DNA of 64,000 bases, from the NCBI RefSeq assembly GCF_022811725.1, contig NZ_CP094527.1, positions 4,526,001 through 4,590,000 of the forward strand. Direction: 5' to 3'. Below, piece by piece: positions 55,758 through 64,000 of this stretch. The notes under the pieces were generated by a model. It searched no databases. It saw only the letters and a list, made by a program, of their open reading frames with translations, and was not told where the DNA came from. Position 1 is the first letter of the stretch, and each line of letters opens with the position of its first letter. This stretch comes from Mucilaginibacter sp. SMC90. GTDB lineage: Bacteria > Bacteroidota > Bacteroidia > Sphingobacteriales > Sphingobacteriaceae. The translations under genes were made by a program, and so were the position numbers.

Positions 55758-56846
55758 TTAAAAATTAAATGCCAGGGCTGTAGTTACAAAAAGATTATTA
55801 TTGGTGCTGTCGCCATTGCGCTTAATAAAAATATCATCACGATTGCTCAGGTCGCGTAACTCGATACGCCACAATAAATTGTCGAGTATGTGGTAGTCCA
55901 GGTTTGCAGAGTATCCCCAGCTACGCAAACCGCCTGCATTTGTACTAACAATTACGCCGTTTGGATCATGATAATATTCGGCCCGGGCAGCAATTGCTAC
56001 TGTTTTAGACATCGCGTACCTTACAATCAGATCGGGCGTATACCAGGTGTAAAAACGCGAGGAACCTTTATCCTTTTGTTCAGCACCAATATCAAACCCT
56101 GCAATCACCAACCATTTATCGCTCAGCTGGAACGTTCCATACAAATCATGGAAATAACGCATACGGCGCAGGCTATCGGGCTTATCATTACCTGCAAAAG
56201 AGCTGCTGTTAAGTGTTATATATGCTGAAGGCTTAAAAGTGACCTGCGTGCCAAATGCAGGAGTGGTATTCCCATCCGGCCTTTGGATACGCTGCCACCC
56301 GTTCAACACCATGGCACTTAAATACCATTTTCCGCTCGGCGAAGTATAACCAAGTTTGGCCCCTGATTCAAAATACGGCGAATTTTCGGCTGCAAGGCTG
56401 CGGCTCAGCGTTAAATTATCTTTGCCTATTGCGCTTTCCCAGCCAATATGTGAGGGCATAATACCGGCATCCAGCCATAAATTGCTTTTTGCAGATAGCC
56501 TGAACCCGATATTGGCCTGGTATAGATTTTTCATCACACCACTTTCAGCAGCATAATTAGCATTCATATAAGTGCCTGCAGCCAGGGCTACATTTGCACG
56601 CACCCTATCCGTGTTGTATGACGCCTGTATCAGCCCGAGGTTCAGGTTAACCTCATTGGTCCTGTTAAAGTTATAGAGGAAAGGCGGAATGGTATTGTTT
56701 CCTACCCGGTTAAAATCATAGTTATAATACGTTTCAATGTAGCCGCTTACTGTAAGCGGCGGTGTTTTAGTATCCTGAGCCATTGCCGGCAGGGCGGTGC
56801 TTATCAATAATCCTGCAAATAGTTTTTTCATCATTTTCTTATTCAT
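55758..56846 (-). CDS. Outer membrane beta-barrel protein encoded in the kdp operon
   Basis: A 362-residue exported protein with a signal peptide (about 1-23, ending PAMAQ) and repeating amphipathic strands ending NNNLFVTTALAFNF with the C-terminal Phe typical of barrels; it resembles the OmpL-like/DUF1597 porin group. Its ATG shares one base with the kdpC stop (TAATG), so it is translated with the potassium pump. It may provide an outer membrane path for potassium; this is inference from position only. Confidence 0.82.
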   Translation of the reverse strand: MNKKMMKKLFAGLLISTALPAMAQDTKTPPLTVSGYIETYYNYDFNRVGNNTIPPFLYNFNRTNEVNLNLGLIQASYNTDRVRANVALAAGTYMNANYAAESGVMKNLYQANIGFRLSAKSNLWLDAGIMPSHIGWESAIGKDNLTLSRSLAAENSPYFESGAKLGYTSPSGKWYLSAMVLNGWQRIQRPDGNTTPAFGTQVTFKPSAYITLNSSSFAGNDKPDSLRRMRYFHDLYGTFQLSDKWLVIAGFDIGAEQKDKGSSRFYTWYTPDLIVRYAMSKTVAIAARAEYYHDPNGVIVSTNAGGLRSWGYSANLDYHILDNLLWRIELRDLSNRDDIFIKRNGDSTNNNLFVTTALAFNF

Positions 56847-57415
56847 TATTTATTCTTCATCTCATCCAGTGCTACGTTAAGTTCAAGCACATTCACTTTT
56901 GCAGGTCCGAATAAGCCCAATAATGGTGCTTGTATATGTTGGTTTACCAATTTATTTACTGCGGCAACAGAAAGGCCGCGTACTTTGGACACCCGCGCTA
57001 TCTGTATCCTTACACCTGCAGGTGACAGATCAGGATCCAGGCCACTTCCAGATGCTGTAACAAGCTCGGCAGGTACCTGAGCGCGGTTTACACCTGGATT
57101 ATGTTTCAAGAAAGTATCGATGCGTACCTGCACTTGTTTAAGGTAGTCTGGGTTGGACGGGCCTTTATTCGAACCTCCCGAACCAGCGGCATTATAATCT
57201 ACAGCTGAAGGGCGTGACCAGAAATATTTGTCGTTAGTGAATTTTTGGCCAATACTGGCATAGCCAACTACACGGCCATGGTATGTTACTGTTACACCAT
57301 CGCCATGGCCTGGCGACAATTTGCCAATACCGGCTATGGCTAAAGGATATATGCCGGCTAACAATACAATGAGTATTAACGTGAGCTTAATGGATGGCAA
57401 TAAATATGTTTTCAT
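56846..57415 (-). CDS. kdpC: Potassium-transporting ATPase subunit KdpC
   Basis: A 189-residue KdpC, close to the E. coli length, with one N-terminal membrane helix (about 8-28, SIKLTLILIVLLAGIYPLAI) and family motifs GQKFTNDKYFWSRPSA, NYAAGSGGSNKGPSN and LVTASGSGLDPDLSP. KdpC stabilises the complex and supports ATP binding to KdpB. It lies 111 bases downstream of kdpB. Confidence 0.96.
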   Translation of the reverse strand: MKTYLLPSIKLTLILIVLLAGIYPLAIAGIGKLSPGHGDGVTVTYHGRVVGYASIGQKFTNDKYFWSRPSAVDYNAAGSGGSNKGPSNPDYLKQVQVRIDTFLKHNPGVNRAQVPAELVTASGSGLDPDLSPAGVRIQIARVSKVRGLSVAAVNKLVNQHIQAPLLGLFGPAKVNVLELNVALDEMKNK

Positions 57416-57526
57416 TTTTTTAATTTTTAAAAGATGAGTTTGGGGAACGCAGGGCTTGTTACGGATGGTAATTAAAGCTTATCTGTCGCCCTAAATCCAT
57501 ACCCTACGTGCCCGGCTCATTTTGCT

Positions 57527-59554
57527 TTATATAAATAAGGCTACAACTATGTCAATCAGTTTAATGCCTATAAATGGTATAATGATACCGCCCAAACCAT
57601 AAATAAGCAGATTACGACGTAGCAGTGCACTTGCGCCTATAGGTTTGTACTCTACACCGCGTAAAGCCAATGGAATCAGAAGCGGAATGATTATCGCATT
57701 GAATATCACAGCCGAAAGAATAGCAGACTGCGGGCTATGCAGATCCATGATATTCAGCGCTTTCAGCGCCGGTATCGAAACCATAAACAAGGCCGGAACA
57801 ATAGCAAAATACTTGGCCACATCATTAGCGATGGAGAACGTTGTCAATGTACCACGGGTCATCAATAACTGTTTACCGATCTCCACAATCTCGATGAGCT
57901 TGGTAGGATCATTGTCAAGGTCTACCATATTACCGGCTTCCTTAGCAGCTTGTGTACCGCTGTTCATAGCTACCCCAACATCGGCCTGAGCCAGTGCCGG
58001 TGCATCATTTGTACCATCGCCCATCATGGCAACCAGTTTGCCGCCCTGCTGCTCCAGTTTAATATAGTTCATCTTATCCTCAGGTTTTGCCTCAGCAATA
58101 AAATCATCCACACCTGCCTTTGTAGCAATAAATTTGGCGGTAAGCGGGTTATCTCCCGTCACCATCACGGTTTTTACGCCCATTTTACGCAGTCGCTCAA
58201 AGCGTTCAGTAATACCGGGTTTAATGATATCCTGTAACTCTATCACTCCTATGATCTGCTCATTTTGCGATACCACCAGCGGCGTACCCCCATTAGATGC
58301 AATCTGCTTTACGCGCTCTTCTACCTCGGGCACAACATTGTTGCCTGCTTTCAGTGCCATGTTCCGGATCGAATCAAAGGCACCCTTACGGATACGTTGT
58401 CCATCCGCAGTATCCAAACCACTGGATCGCGTTTCGGCAGTAAATTTGATAAACGTGGCTCCTTTAAGTGTAGTTACCGCCGGGGCAGCCGTACCTTGCG
58501 CGGCCAGTTCGACAATAGATTTTCCTTCCGGGGTTTCATCTGCCAAAGAACTAAGCACACAAGCCTTTACAAAATCGGCCTCTGCCACTCCGGCTATTGG
58601 CCAAAAATTGGTTGCCTTGCGGTTACCTATAGTAATTGTTCCGGTTTTGTCTAACAACAGGGTGTCCAGATCACCTGCCGTCTCTACGGCCTTGCCCGAT
58701 TTGGTGATCACATTAGCTCGCAGTGCCCTGTCCATACCGGCAATACCAATGGCCGATAATAAACCACCGATTGTTGTAGGTATAAGGCAAACAAACAGCG
58801 AGATAAATGAAGCTATAGTAATGGGAGTATTGGCATAATCTCCAAAAGGCTTTAAGGTTACGCATACAATTACGAAGATGAGCGTAAAACTGGCCAGTAA
58901 AATTGTTAGCGCTATCTCGTTAGGCGTTTTCTGGCGGGAAGCACCTTCTACCAGGGCTATCATTTTGTCTAAAAAACTTTCGCCAGGCTGGGTGGTTACC
59001 TGTACAATAATACGGTCTGATAACACTTTTGTGCCGCCGGTTACCGATGATTTATCGCCGCCAGATTCGCGGATCACAGGAGCAGATTCGCCGGTGATAG
59101 CCGATTCATCAATGGTTGCAATACCTTCAATGATCTCACCGTCTGATGGGATGTGATCACCCGCTTCGCAGATAAATATGTCGCCTTTTTTTAATTGCGA
59201 CGACATGATTTGCTGTTCTTTTCCATTTACCAGCATCCGGGCAGGTGTTTCTTCGCGCGTTTTTCGCAGGCTTTCGGCCTGGGCCTTGCCGCGTGCTTCG
59301 GCAATGGCTTCGGCAAAGTTGGCAAACAGCACAGTGAGGAAAAGAATGATAAATACGGTGAAATTATAGCCAAAACTGCCCTGATCACGATGTGTAGCCG
59401 AATAAATGCTGACCACCAGCATAATAGCAGTACCTATCTCAACCGTAAACATTACCGGGTTACGAAAAAGAATACGCGGATTTAGTTTCACAAACGACTG
59501 ACCAAGTGCGTATTTTACCTGGTTGGCCTGAAATAATGTATTTTGAGTTTTCAT
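57527..59554 (-). CDS. kdpB: Potassium-transporting P-type ATPase subunit KdpB
   Basis: A 675-residue P-type ATPase (E. coli about 682). Visible are the phosphorylation motif LLLDKTGTITIGNR (Asp near 303), the actuator ESAITGESAPVIRES, hinge motif MVTGDNPLTAKF and MMGDGTNDAPALAQADVGVAMNSG (given here as the stretch GDGTNDAPALAQ), with about seven membrane helices. It hydrolyses ATP to drive potassium import through KdpA. Its start lies 1 base after the kdpA stop. Confidence 0.97.
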   Translation of the reverse strand: MKTQNTLFQANQVKYALGQSFVKLNPRILFRNPVMFTVEIGTAIMLVVSIYSATHRDQGSFGYNFTVFIILFLTVLFANFAEAIAEARGKAQAESLRKTREETPARMLVNGKEQQIMSSQLKKGDIFICEAGDHIPSDGEIIEGIATIDESAITGESAPVIRESGGDKSSVTGGTKVLSDRIIVQVTTQPGESFLDKMIALVEGASRQKTPNEIALTILLASFTLIFVIVCVTLKPFGDYANTPITIASFISLFVCLIPTTIGGLLSAIGIAGMDRALRANVITKSGKAVETAGDLDTLLLDKTGTITIGNRKATNFWPIAGVAEADFVKACVLSSLADETPEGKSIVELAAQGTAAPAVTTLKGATFIKFTAETRSSGLDTADGQRIRKGAFDSIRNMALKAGNNVVPEVEERVKQIASNGGTPLVVSQNEQIIGVIELQDIIKPGITERFERLRKMGVKTVMVTGDNPLTAKFIATKAGVDDFIAEAKPEDKMNYIKLEQQGGKLVAMMGDGTNDAPALAQADVGVAMNSGTQAAKEAGNMVDLDNDPTKLIEIVEIGKQLLMTRGTLTTFSIANDVAKYFAIVPALFMVSIPALKALNIMDLHSPQSAILSAVIFNAIIIPLLIPLALRGVEYKPIGASALLRRNLLIYGLGGIIIPFIGIKLIDIVVALFI

Positions 59555-59555
59555 T

Positions 59556-61271
59556 TTATTTTAGAGAAAAATGTTCTGCTATCGGGCCTAATGCAAGTGA
59601 TGGGAAGAAAGACAGGGCAGCAATGATTACAATTACAGCAAATACCATCACGCCGAAAGTTGCGGTATCGCTTTTAAGTGTGCCGGCCGATTCGGGGATA
59701 TACTTTTTCCTGGCAAGTAAACCTGCAATAGCCACAGGGCCAATGATAGGCAGGAACCTGCCAAGCATCAATACGAAACCGGCACTCACATTCCAGAAAA
59801 TGTTGTTATCGCCCAGCCCCTCAAAACCGGAGCCATTGTTGGCTGCGCAGGAAGTATACTGATAAAGCATTTCCGAAAAGCCGTGATACCCCGGGTTATT
59901 AAGCCAGGATGACGGTTTTACAGCCCAGTCGGCGTTAGGCATATGCACAAGTACATAAGATGATATAGCAGTGCCAACCAGGATAATAAAAGGATGAAGT
60001 AACGCAATGACCGATGCAATTTTCATTTCGCGTGCTTCTATTTTCCGCCCAAAAAATTCTGGAGTACGGCCTACCATCAGGCCCGAGATAAAGACGGCAA
60101 TGACTATGAAAATATAAAAGTTGAGTATCCCCACGCCGCAGCCACCGTAAAAGCAGTTGATCATCATGCCCATCATCATCATAAAGCCAGATACCGGCAT
60201 TGCGCTGTCATGCATAGAATTGATAGAACCTGTAGAAATAATGGTAGTCATGATGCTCCAATAGCCGGTTGCAGCGGGGCCAAAGCGCACCTCCTTGCCT
60301 TCCATAGCGCCGGTTGGCTGGCTGATGCCCATATGCGTTATAGCCGGATTGCCTCCCATTTCGGCTTGCATTGTAGGAATGAGCAACAGCAACATACCTA
60401 TGGTCATGACGCCAAACATCACATAGGCAAATTTCTTTTTGTTGAGATAAAAGCCAAGAGCGAATATCAAGGCAACAGGTATAATTACCTGTGCGGCAAT
60501 TTCCACTACGTTGGTTAGGTAGTTGGGGTTTTCCAACGGGTGGGCCGAGTTAGCACCAAACCAGCCGCCGCCGTTGGTTCCCAAATGTTTAATGGCTATC
60601 ATTGCGGCTGCAGGTCCGCGTGAAACATGAACGGTATCACCCTGCAAACTGATAAAGGTATCTTTTCCTTTATAGCTTGTAGGCGTCCCGTTAAAGGCCA
60701 GGATAACAGCCATTATTACCGACAGCGGTAATAGGATACGGGTGATGGATTTGACAAAGAAATCCCAAAAGTTTCCCAGCTTATCGGTTACTTTATCCCG
60801 GAATGCTTTAAACAAAATGAAAAGTGCCGCAATACCAGTGGCCGCCGATACAAACTGCAGGAACATTATCACAAAATGCTGTGTAAAATAAGTAGCGCCG
60901 GTTTCGCCCGAATAATCCTGCAGGTTACAGTTCACCAGGAAACTGATGGCCGAGTTAAAAGCAAGATCAGGTGTTTGACTGGGGTTGCCATCGGGGTTAA
61001 GCGGCAAATGCCCCTGAAATAAAAAGGCAAAAAACGCATAAAATAGCCAAAGCGCATTGATAGTAAGCAGCGCAAACAAATGTTGTTTCCAGTTCATCTC
61101 CCTTTTGGGATCAACGCGGCAAAAGCGGTAAATAAATCGCTCCAGTGGAGCCATAAAGTCCAGCCAGGTTTTATCGCCCCTAAACATACGGGCGATGTAA
61201 ATACCAAGCGGAATAGCAATAACGAGTGTAAGAAGGTAACTAAATATTACCCCTAAAATTTCGGTGTTCAT
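59556..61271 (-). CDS. kdpA: Potassium-transporting ATPase channel subunit KdpA
   Basis: A 571-residue polytopic protein (E. coli 557) with ten membrane helices and the four selectivity-filter-like loops, for example FLVNCNLQDYSGE, HLGTNGGGWFGANSAHP, and SCAANNGSGFEG. It forms the potassium path of the Kdp complex. The gene follows kdpF by six bases. Confidence 0.97.
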   Translation of the reverse strand: MNTEILGVIFSYLLTLVIAIPLGIYIARMFRGDKTWLDFMAPLERFIYRFCRVDPKREMNWKQHLFALLTINALWLFYAFFAFLFQGHLPLNPDGNPSQTPDLAFNSAISFLVNCNLQDYSGETGATYFTQHFVIMFLQFVSAATGIAALFILFKAFRDKVTDKLGNFWDFFVKSITRILLPLSVIMAVILAFNGTPTSYKGKDTFISLQGDTVHVSRGPAAAMIAIKHLGTNGGGWFGANSAHPLENPNYLTNVVEIAAQVIIPVALIFALGFYLNKKKFAYVMFGVMTIGMLLLLIPTMQAEMGGNPAITHMGISQPTGAMEGKEVRFGPAATGYWSIMTTIISTGSINSMHDSAMPVSGFMMMMGMMINCFYGGCGVGILNFYIFIVIAVFISGLMVGRTPEFFGRKIEAREMKIASVIALLHPFIILVGTAISSYVLVHMPNADWAVKPSSWLNNPGYHGFSEMLYQYTSCAANNGSGFEGLGDNNIFWNVSAGFVLMLGRFLPIIGPVAIAGLLARKKYIPESAGTLKSDTATFGVMVFAVIVIIAALSFFPSLALGPIAEHFSLK

Positions 61272-61277
61272 ATTAAG

Positions 61278-61355
61278 TTAGAATTTTTCGGGTTTAAGCA
61301 ACACATAAACCATGTAAATGAACACGGCTATCGAAATGATAAATAAAGCGTACAT
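61278..61355 (-). CDS. kdpF: KdpF, 25-residue membrane peptide
   Basis: A 25-codon ORF encoding one membrane helix with the C-terminal LLKPEKF motif characteristic of KdpF (E. coli KdpF is 29 residues). KdpF stabilises the Kdp complex in the membrane. It precedes kdpA by six bases and follows the 27-residue ORF by five. Confidence 0.85.
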   Translation of the reverse strand: MYALFIISIAVFIYMVYVLLKPEKF

Positions 61356-61360
61356 GATTT

Positions 61361-61444
61361 TCAGATATTTTCGAAGTAATCAACAGATTTAAAAAAGAGC
61401 CAAAAGCATATAAGCCCGGCTGCAACAAGTATCAGGGTAAGCAT
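61361..61444 (-). CDS. 27-residue membrane micro-ORF upstream of kdpF
   Basis: An ATG-to-TGA frame of 27 codons (MLTLILVAAGLICFWLFFK, then SVDYFENI) that is a single membrane helix with an acidic tail. It lies five bases before kdpF and 12 after the 50-residue ORF, in a tightly packed row on the same strand. It resembles KdpF in size and topology but lacks the LLKPEKF motif. I do not recognise the family; it could be a second small Kdp subunit. Confidence 0.55.
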   Translation of the reverse strand: MLTLILVAAGLICFWLFFKSVDYFENI

Positions 61445-61456
61445 AAGGATCTGTTT

Positions 61457-61609
61457 TTAATGATACAGTGTTTTAAACTTCAGATAGGTCAGGTAGACCA
61501 ATGCCGCAGCCACAAGCCAGGCAAATACGATAATGAAGATATCTTTGAAGGAATGCTTATGCTTAACCTTAGAGATAGCTTCAGGAGGTGAAATGAATTG
61601 TTTTGACAT
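61457..61609 (-). CDS. 50-residue single-helix membrane ORF opening the kdp operon
   Basis: A 50-codon frame beginning MSKQFISPPEAISKVKHKHS, with a basic cytoplasmic N-terminus and one membrane helix (about 24-44, IFIIVFAWLVAAALVYLTYL), ending KFKTLYH. No known family recognised. It is the first ORF after the upstream palindrome and is 12 bases from the next micro-ORF, so it is probably translated from the start of the kdp transcript. Confidence 0.6.
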   Translation of the reverse strand: MSKQFISPPEAISKVKHKHSFKDIFIIVFAWLVAAALVYLTYLKFKTLYH

Positions 61610-61750
61610 GATTTAATTCTTATTTGACACGGGCATGCCAAAATAAAAGCCAAAACTGCAGCAGCTCCTTGAACAGGAGGCCAATACTTTAATAATTAAA
61701 CACTTACATCATTTATTAAAGTTATACAAACAGCAACATACACAGTCAAA

Positions 61751-61789
61751 CTTCACTAAAAATGAGAGAGTCTCTCATTTTTAGTGAAG
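61751..61789. repeat. 39-nt perfect palindrome upstream of the kdp operon
   Basis: CTTCACTAAAAATGAGAGA (61751-61769), one base, then its exact reverse complement (61771-61789). It lies about 140 bases upstream of the first kdp ORF, beyond the terminator of the next gene (62059-62090). That distance suits an upstream activating site for a sigma-54 regulator. No T-tract follows it, so a terminator role is less likely. Confidence 0.65.
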
Positions 61790-62052
61790 TGCTTTTACAA
61801 TAAAATCAGTATAATTTTGCCCCCGGATTGGGGTAAATAGAACCAGCTCTTTGATCACGTGCGGATTCTGAGCACATTTAAAAAGTTCTTAACGTGCATT
61901 TTGGAAACCCTGATTTAAAAGCCGACCTGTTTAGCAAATTGAAAACAGCAAGCCTGATCACAATATCAAGGAGCTTTGAGTTAAAATTGATGTGCGTTGA
62001 TCAGGTTTTTTAAGATAGAACTGCCCAACCTGACGTCTTTACTTAAACTGAT

Positions 62053-62090
62053 CAACAAAAAAGAGTTACCGTAAAACCAGTAACTCTTTT
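62053..62090 (-). terminator. Intrinsic terminator of the 217-residue secreted-protein gene
   Basis: AAAAGAGTTAC (62059-62069) and GTAACTCTTTT (62080-62090) pair around a ten-base loop, and the stem is followed on the minus strand by TTTTTTG. It ends transcription of the gene at 62118-62771 and isolates it from kdp. Confidence 0.8.
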
Positions 62091-62117
62091 GGGGGCTTTA
62101 GGAAAACTGCAAAGCTT

Positions 62118-62771
62118 TTATTTTAATTTGATGTTAACCAACTCTCCGTCGGCTTTAACTTCAACAAAGGTTTCAATACGATCTTCATGGGCTACAGAAT
62201 ATTGCTTTTTTTGATAATAATCTGTGGTATAGCCGTCGTTACTATAACCTGAACCCGTATACTCGTTATATGAGCCTGTCGTAGTGTATCCTAAAATACC
62301 CTGCAGAAAATATTTTCCAGGCTTCATTTCGGGAAAAGTGAATTTGCCTTTACTATTGGTAATAGCTTCAAGCCTGTACCTGTAGGCCTCGTCAGAGAGA
62401 TACACGTATCTTTTTTTCTTTAAGTTTTCTTTCTTGTCCCTTAACTTGTGCCATTCCTCAAAATAAGGCGTAACGGGTAGCAGCACTACTTTAATTTGAT
62501 TGGCGTAAATCCGTTCGGCCATCAGCGGACTGAAGCCAAGGCTGTTTTTTATCTTTGTAAACGCCACACCTTTTATAGTAGCCGTACCCCTGGCCAGCAT
62601 TTTTTTTGCCTGCAGCGAATCAAAAGCTGCTTCGGGGTAAATAATGTCAACTTTCTCTTTCTCTTCAGGCTCCTTGTATTGTGCAATTGCCGATGTGCAT
62701 GTTGTCAAAAATATCGCTAACAACAAAACATACCTGTAAAATGATGTCAAACGTTTTAGTTGAAAGTTCAT
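62118..62771 (-). CDS. Secreted protein with a carboxypeptidase-regulatory-like segment, function unknown
   Basis: A 217-residue exported protein with a signal peptide (about 1-30, ending TSAIAQ). The middle shows a beta-sandwich signature NSKGKFTFPEMKPGKYFLQG of the carboxypeptidase regulatory-like type, and there is a tyrosine- and glycine-rich stretch (GYTTTGSYNEYTGSGYSND). Nothing indicates an enzymatic role. The gene has its own terminator. Its upstream neighbour on the same strand is a small lipoprotein with about 45 bases between them. Confidence 0.7.
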   Translation of the reverse strand: MNFQLKRLTSFYRYVLLLAIFLTTCTSAIAQYKEPEEKEKVDIIYPEAAFDSLQAKKMLARGTATIKGVAFTKIKNSLGFSPLMAERIYANQIKVVLLPVTPYFEEWHKLRDKKENLKKKRYVYLSDEAYRYRLEAITNSKGKFTFPEMKPGKYFLQGILGYTTTGSYNEYTGSGYSNDGYTTDYYQKKQYSVAHEDRIETFVEVKADGELVNIKLK

Positions 62772-62814
62772 GGTTAATTTTTGATGTTAATATGATAAGG
62801 TTCAGGGATATTTA

Positions 62815-63294
62815 TTAGTAGGTGTAATCGTGAGTAAAATCGGCGGTTTTGGTTACTGCTACATTTTGATTGTCTGCCTTCACCTCTCCGTTTATCTCAG
62901 CCTTGTAGCTGATTGTGTATGACACATTTGCCGGACTAAGGCATTGTATACCAACACTTATGACTTGTAATGGAGCTACAGATTCTACAACATAGGTTTG
63001 CGTGTTGCCGCTAAATTGGTTCAAGCCTAAGCTAACCCCTTGTTCGTTATTTTGTGTAACCCCGTTTACCTTCCATACAGTTGAGTTTGATACGTCCGTA
63101 GCCGCACCCACCATAACAAATGATATATAGGCAGATGAAGGAGCCCCTTTAACAGTTATTGTGAATTTAGCGGTCTTGCCTTTAGTTACAGGCGTAACAG
63201 GATCATTACTCTTTTTACTGCATGATAAGAAGCCAGCAAAAACGATAATACTCAAAAATGCAAAAGTGATTTTTTTTAAAATGGATGTTTTCAT
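62815..63294 (-). CDS. Small lipoprotein of unknown function
   Basis: A 159-residue lipoprotein with lipobox GFLSCSKKS (Cys near 25), a short Pro/Thr linker and a beta-rich body (TAKFTITVKGAPSSAYISFV; VSYTISYKAEINGEVKADN). No family recognised. It may be transcribed with the 217-residue protein at 62118. Confidence 0.7.
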   Translation of the reverse strand: MKTSILKKITFAFLSIIVFAGFLSCSKKSNDPVTPVTKGKTAKFTITVKGAPSSAYISFVMVGAATDVSNSTVWKVNGVTQNNEQGVSLGLNQFSGNTQTYVVESVAPLQVISVGIQCLSPANVSYTISYKAEINGEVKADNQNVAVTKTADFTHDYTY

Positions 63295-63701
63295 AAATGT
63301 TTGGTGATATAATATATTAGAATAGATAAATGCGCTTATGAAGCAAAAATTGAACGGCTGAACAAGCCTTACTACCTGTGTTTCGCCCGGTTAATTACTT
63401 ATTATCATTTAAAACGGCTTCAGATACCACTTGCAAAGCAGACCTTTGACGACACCATTAGTAGATTGAAAATAGATGTTTTCATAGATTATTTATTTAA
63501 CGATAGATTAATTACAAAGCTATTTCATCTGCCATCGAACTGAAATACCCTTATTTGTCGTTTTTATTCTCCTGATTTTTAGGTATTTTTTAGTTAACTA
63601 AAAGGAAACCTACTGGCGTTTAAATTTAAAAGCAGATATTTAGAATTGATTTGCCGTTACCTGCAGTTCTCTATCACGACAGGCGACAATCATTCTATCA
63701 C
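63295..63701. other. Divergent intergenic region
   Basis: About 400 AT-rich bases between the small lipoprotein and the plus-strand gene at the window end. No gene, hairpin or repeat stands out. Confidence 0.35.
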
Positions 63702-64000
63702 ATGAAAAATTTATACCTGCTATTATTTTTGCTGCTTTGTACATTACAAGGGGTATCCCAACAGCAAATTCCGCTTAACGAAAAAAAATATGTTGATAGC
63801 CTGGAAAGTGTCCTGAAACAAAATAAAGCCGACAGCTCCAAGGCTAACGCCAGTTTTCTGCTGGTTGATTATTGGAAATTTAAAGACACTGTAAAAAGCA
63901 AAGGCTACTTGCTCGGTGGCAAAAAGCTGGCACAAAAGTATCCTTACTACAATGCACTGTCGCTTTTTTATGAAGGGCAATATTATTTTAACTGGAGCCC
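63702..64000 (+). CDS. Secreted TPR-like protein, N-terminal part (cut by window end)
   Basis: From the ATG at 63702 an open frame continues to the end of the window, giving about 99 residues: a signal peptide (MKNLYLLLFLLLCTLQGVS) then helical, TPR-like sequence (KKYVDSLESVLKQNKADSS; YPYYNALSLFYEGQYYF). In this phylum such beginnings commonly belong to sensor kinases or regulators with a periplasmic TPR domain, but nothing downstream can be seen. Confidence 0.7.
   Translation, partial: MKNLYLLLFLLLCTLQGVSQQQIPLNEKKYVDSLESVLKQNKADSSKANASFLLVDYWKFKDTVKSKGYLLGGKKLAQKYPYYNALSLFYEGQYYFNWS

Larger units (their letters stand above)
61610..62117. other. Kdp operon control region
   Basis: About 500 bases without a gene between the kdp block and the gene at 62118. 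Contains the palindrome at 61751-61789 and the terminator at 62059-62090. A convincing -24/-12 promoter with exact GG-N10-GC spacing was not found near the kdp start. Confidence 0.5.

Noticed and set aside
58134..58838. A 234-codon open frame on the plus strand
   Set aside because: It lies wholly opposite kdpB, whose motifs are all intact; the composition is that of an antisense shadow.
61637..61652. A possible sigma-54 promoter before the kdp micro-ORFs (minus strand TTGGC, then TTTGGCA)
   Set aside because: The GG and GC elements are 11 bases apart instead of the required 10, so it is not a valid -24/-12 match as it stands.
61896..61909. A GG-N10-GC match on the minus strand
   Set aside because: Spacing is right, but surrounding bases do not match the consensus and it is nearly 290 bases from the first kdp ORF.
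1..64000. Search for mobile elements, CRISPR arrays, phage genes and tRNAs
   Set aside because: No transposase, integrase, regularly spaced repeat or cloverleaf was recognised by eye; a profile search would be needed to exclude small RNA genes.

Overview
The window looks like chromosomal DNA of a member of the Bacteroidota, most likely family Sphingobacteriaceae (a Mucilaginibacter/Pedobacter-like soil or plant-associated bacterium). The reasons are two SusC-type TonB-dependent receptors, a SusD, an ECF sigma/FecR pair, DUF6377/SusR-like and LytTR regulators, TAnnTTTG-type promoter motifs, and many secreted plant-wall glycosidases. No tRNA, rRNA, CRISPR array, phage or insertion sequence was seen, and gene content and base composition look uniform. 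Taxonomy is inference from gene content.

Layout. 1-4.9 kb: a SusC receptor with an STN domain (cut by the window start), its FecR anti-sigma, and a divergent ECF sigma factor. 4.9-9.2 kb: a GH31 alpha-glycosidase facing a membrane-spanning SusR-like regulator. 9.7-13.2 kb: a siderophore-type TonB receptor coupled to a PepSY membrane protein. 13.3-20.4 kb: a polysaccharide utilisation locus, GH127 - SusC - SusD, pointing to beta-L-arabinofuranosyl substrates. 20.8-25.0 kb: an SGNH-hydrolase/TPR gene split by one in-frame stop, then SxtJ, a 49-aa DUF5989 protein and a carbamoyltransferase. 25.3-34.0 kb: an AraC regulator, HAD phosphatase, zinc dehydrogenase, Gfo/Idh/MocA oxidoreductase, a complete ribose-type ABC importer and a DUF5009 membrane protein, read as one sugar or polyol catabolic unit. 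34.1-39.8 kb: a LytS/LytTR pair with a repeated candidate operator, a DoxX-like protein, YceI, a seven-repeat propeller lipoprotein and a membrane-bound winged-helix regulator. 40.1-47.9 kb: hemicellulases (GH51, GH43, GH10, GH43). 48.8-51.3 kb: an Hsp70/YegD-like ATPase and a YcaQ-like DNA glycosylase. 51.5-61.6 kb: a high-affinity potassium (Kdp) operon with its own regulators. 62.1-64.0 kb: two small secreted proteins and the start of another secreted protein.

How they work together. The GH127, GH51, GH43 and GH10 enzymes together would strip arabinose side chains and cleave xylan. Only the GH127 unit carries its own SusCD pair. The Kdp locus has an unusual control module: an isolated KdpD sensor domain, a separate HAMP-PAS histidine kinase, and a sigma-54 (NtrC-type) response regulator in place of KdpE. 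The operon opens with three very small membrane ORFs, the third being KdpF, and a 39-nt palindrome lies about 140 bp upstream.

The points most worth following up are the SxtI/J/K-like carbamoyltransferase module with its nonsense-split SGNH gene, the Kdp leader ORFs and palindrome, a terminator-like hairpin antisense to the SusC leader that may end a small RNA, and two direct-repeat candidate operators at 35954-35986 and 38856-38888.
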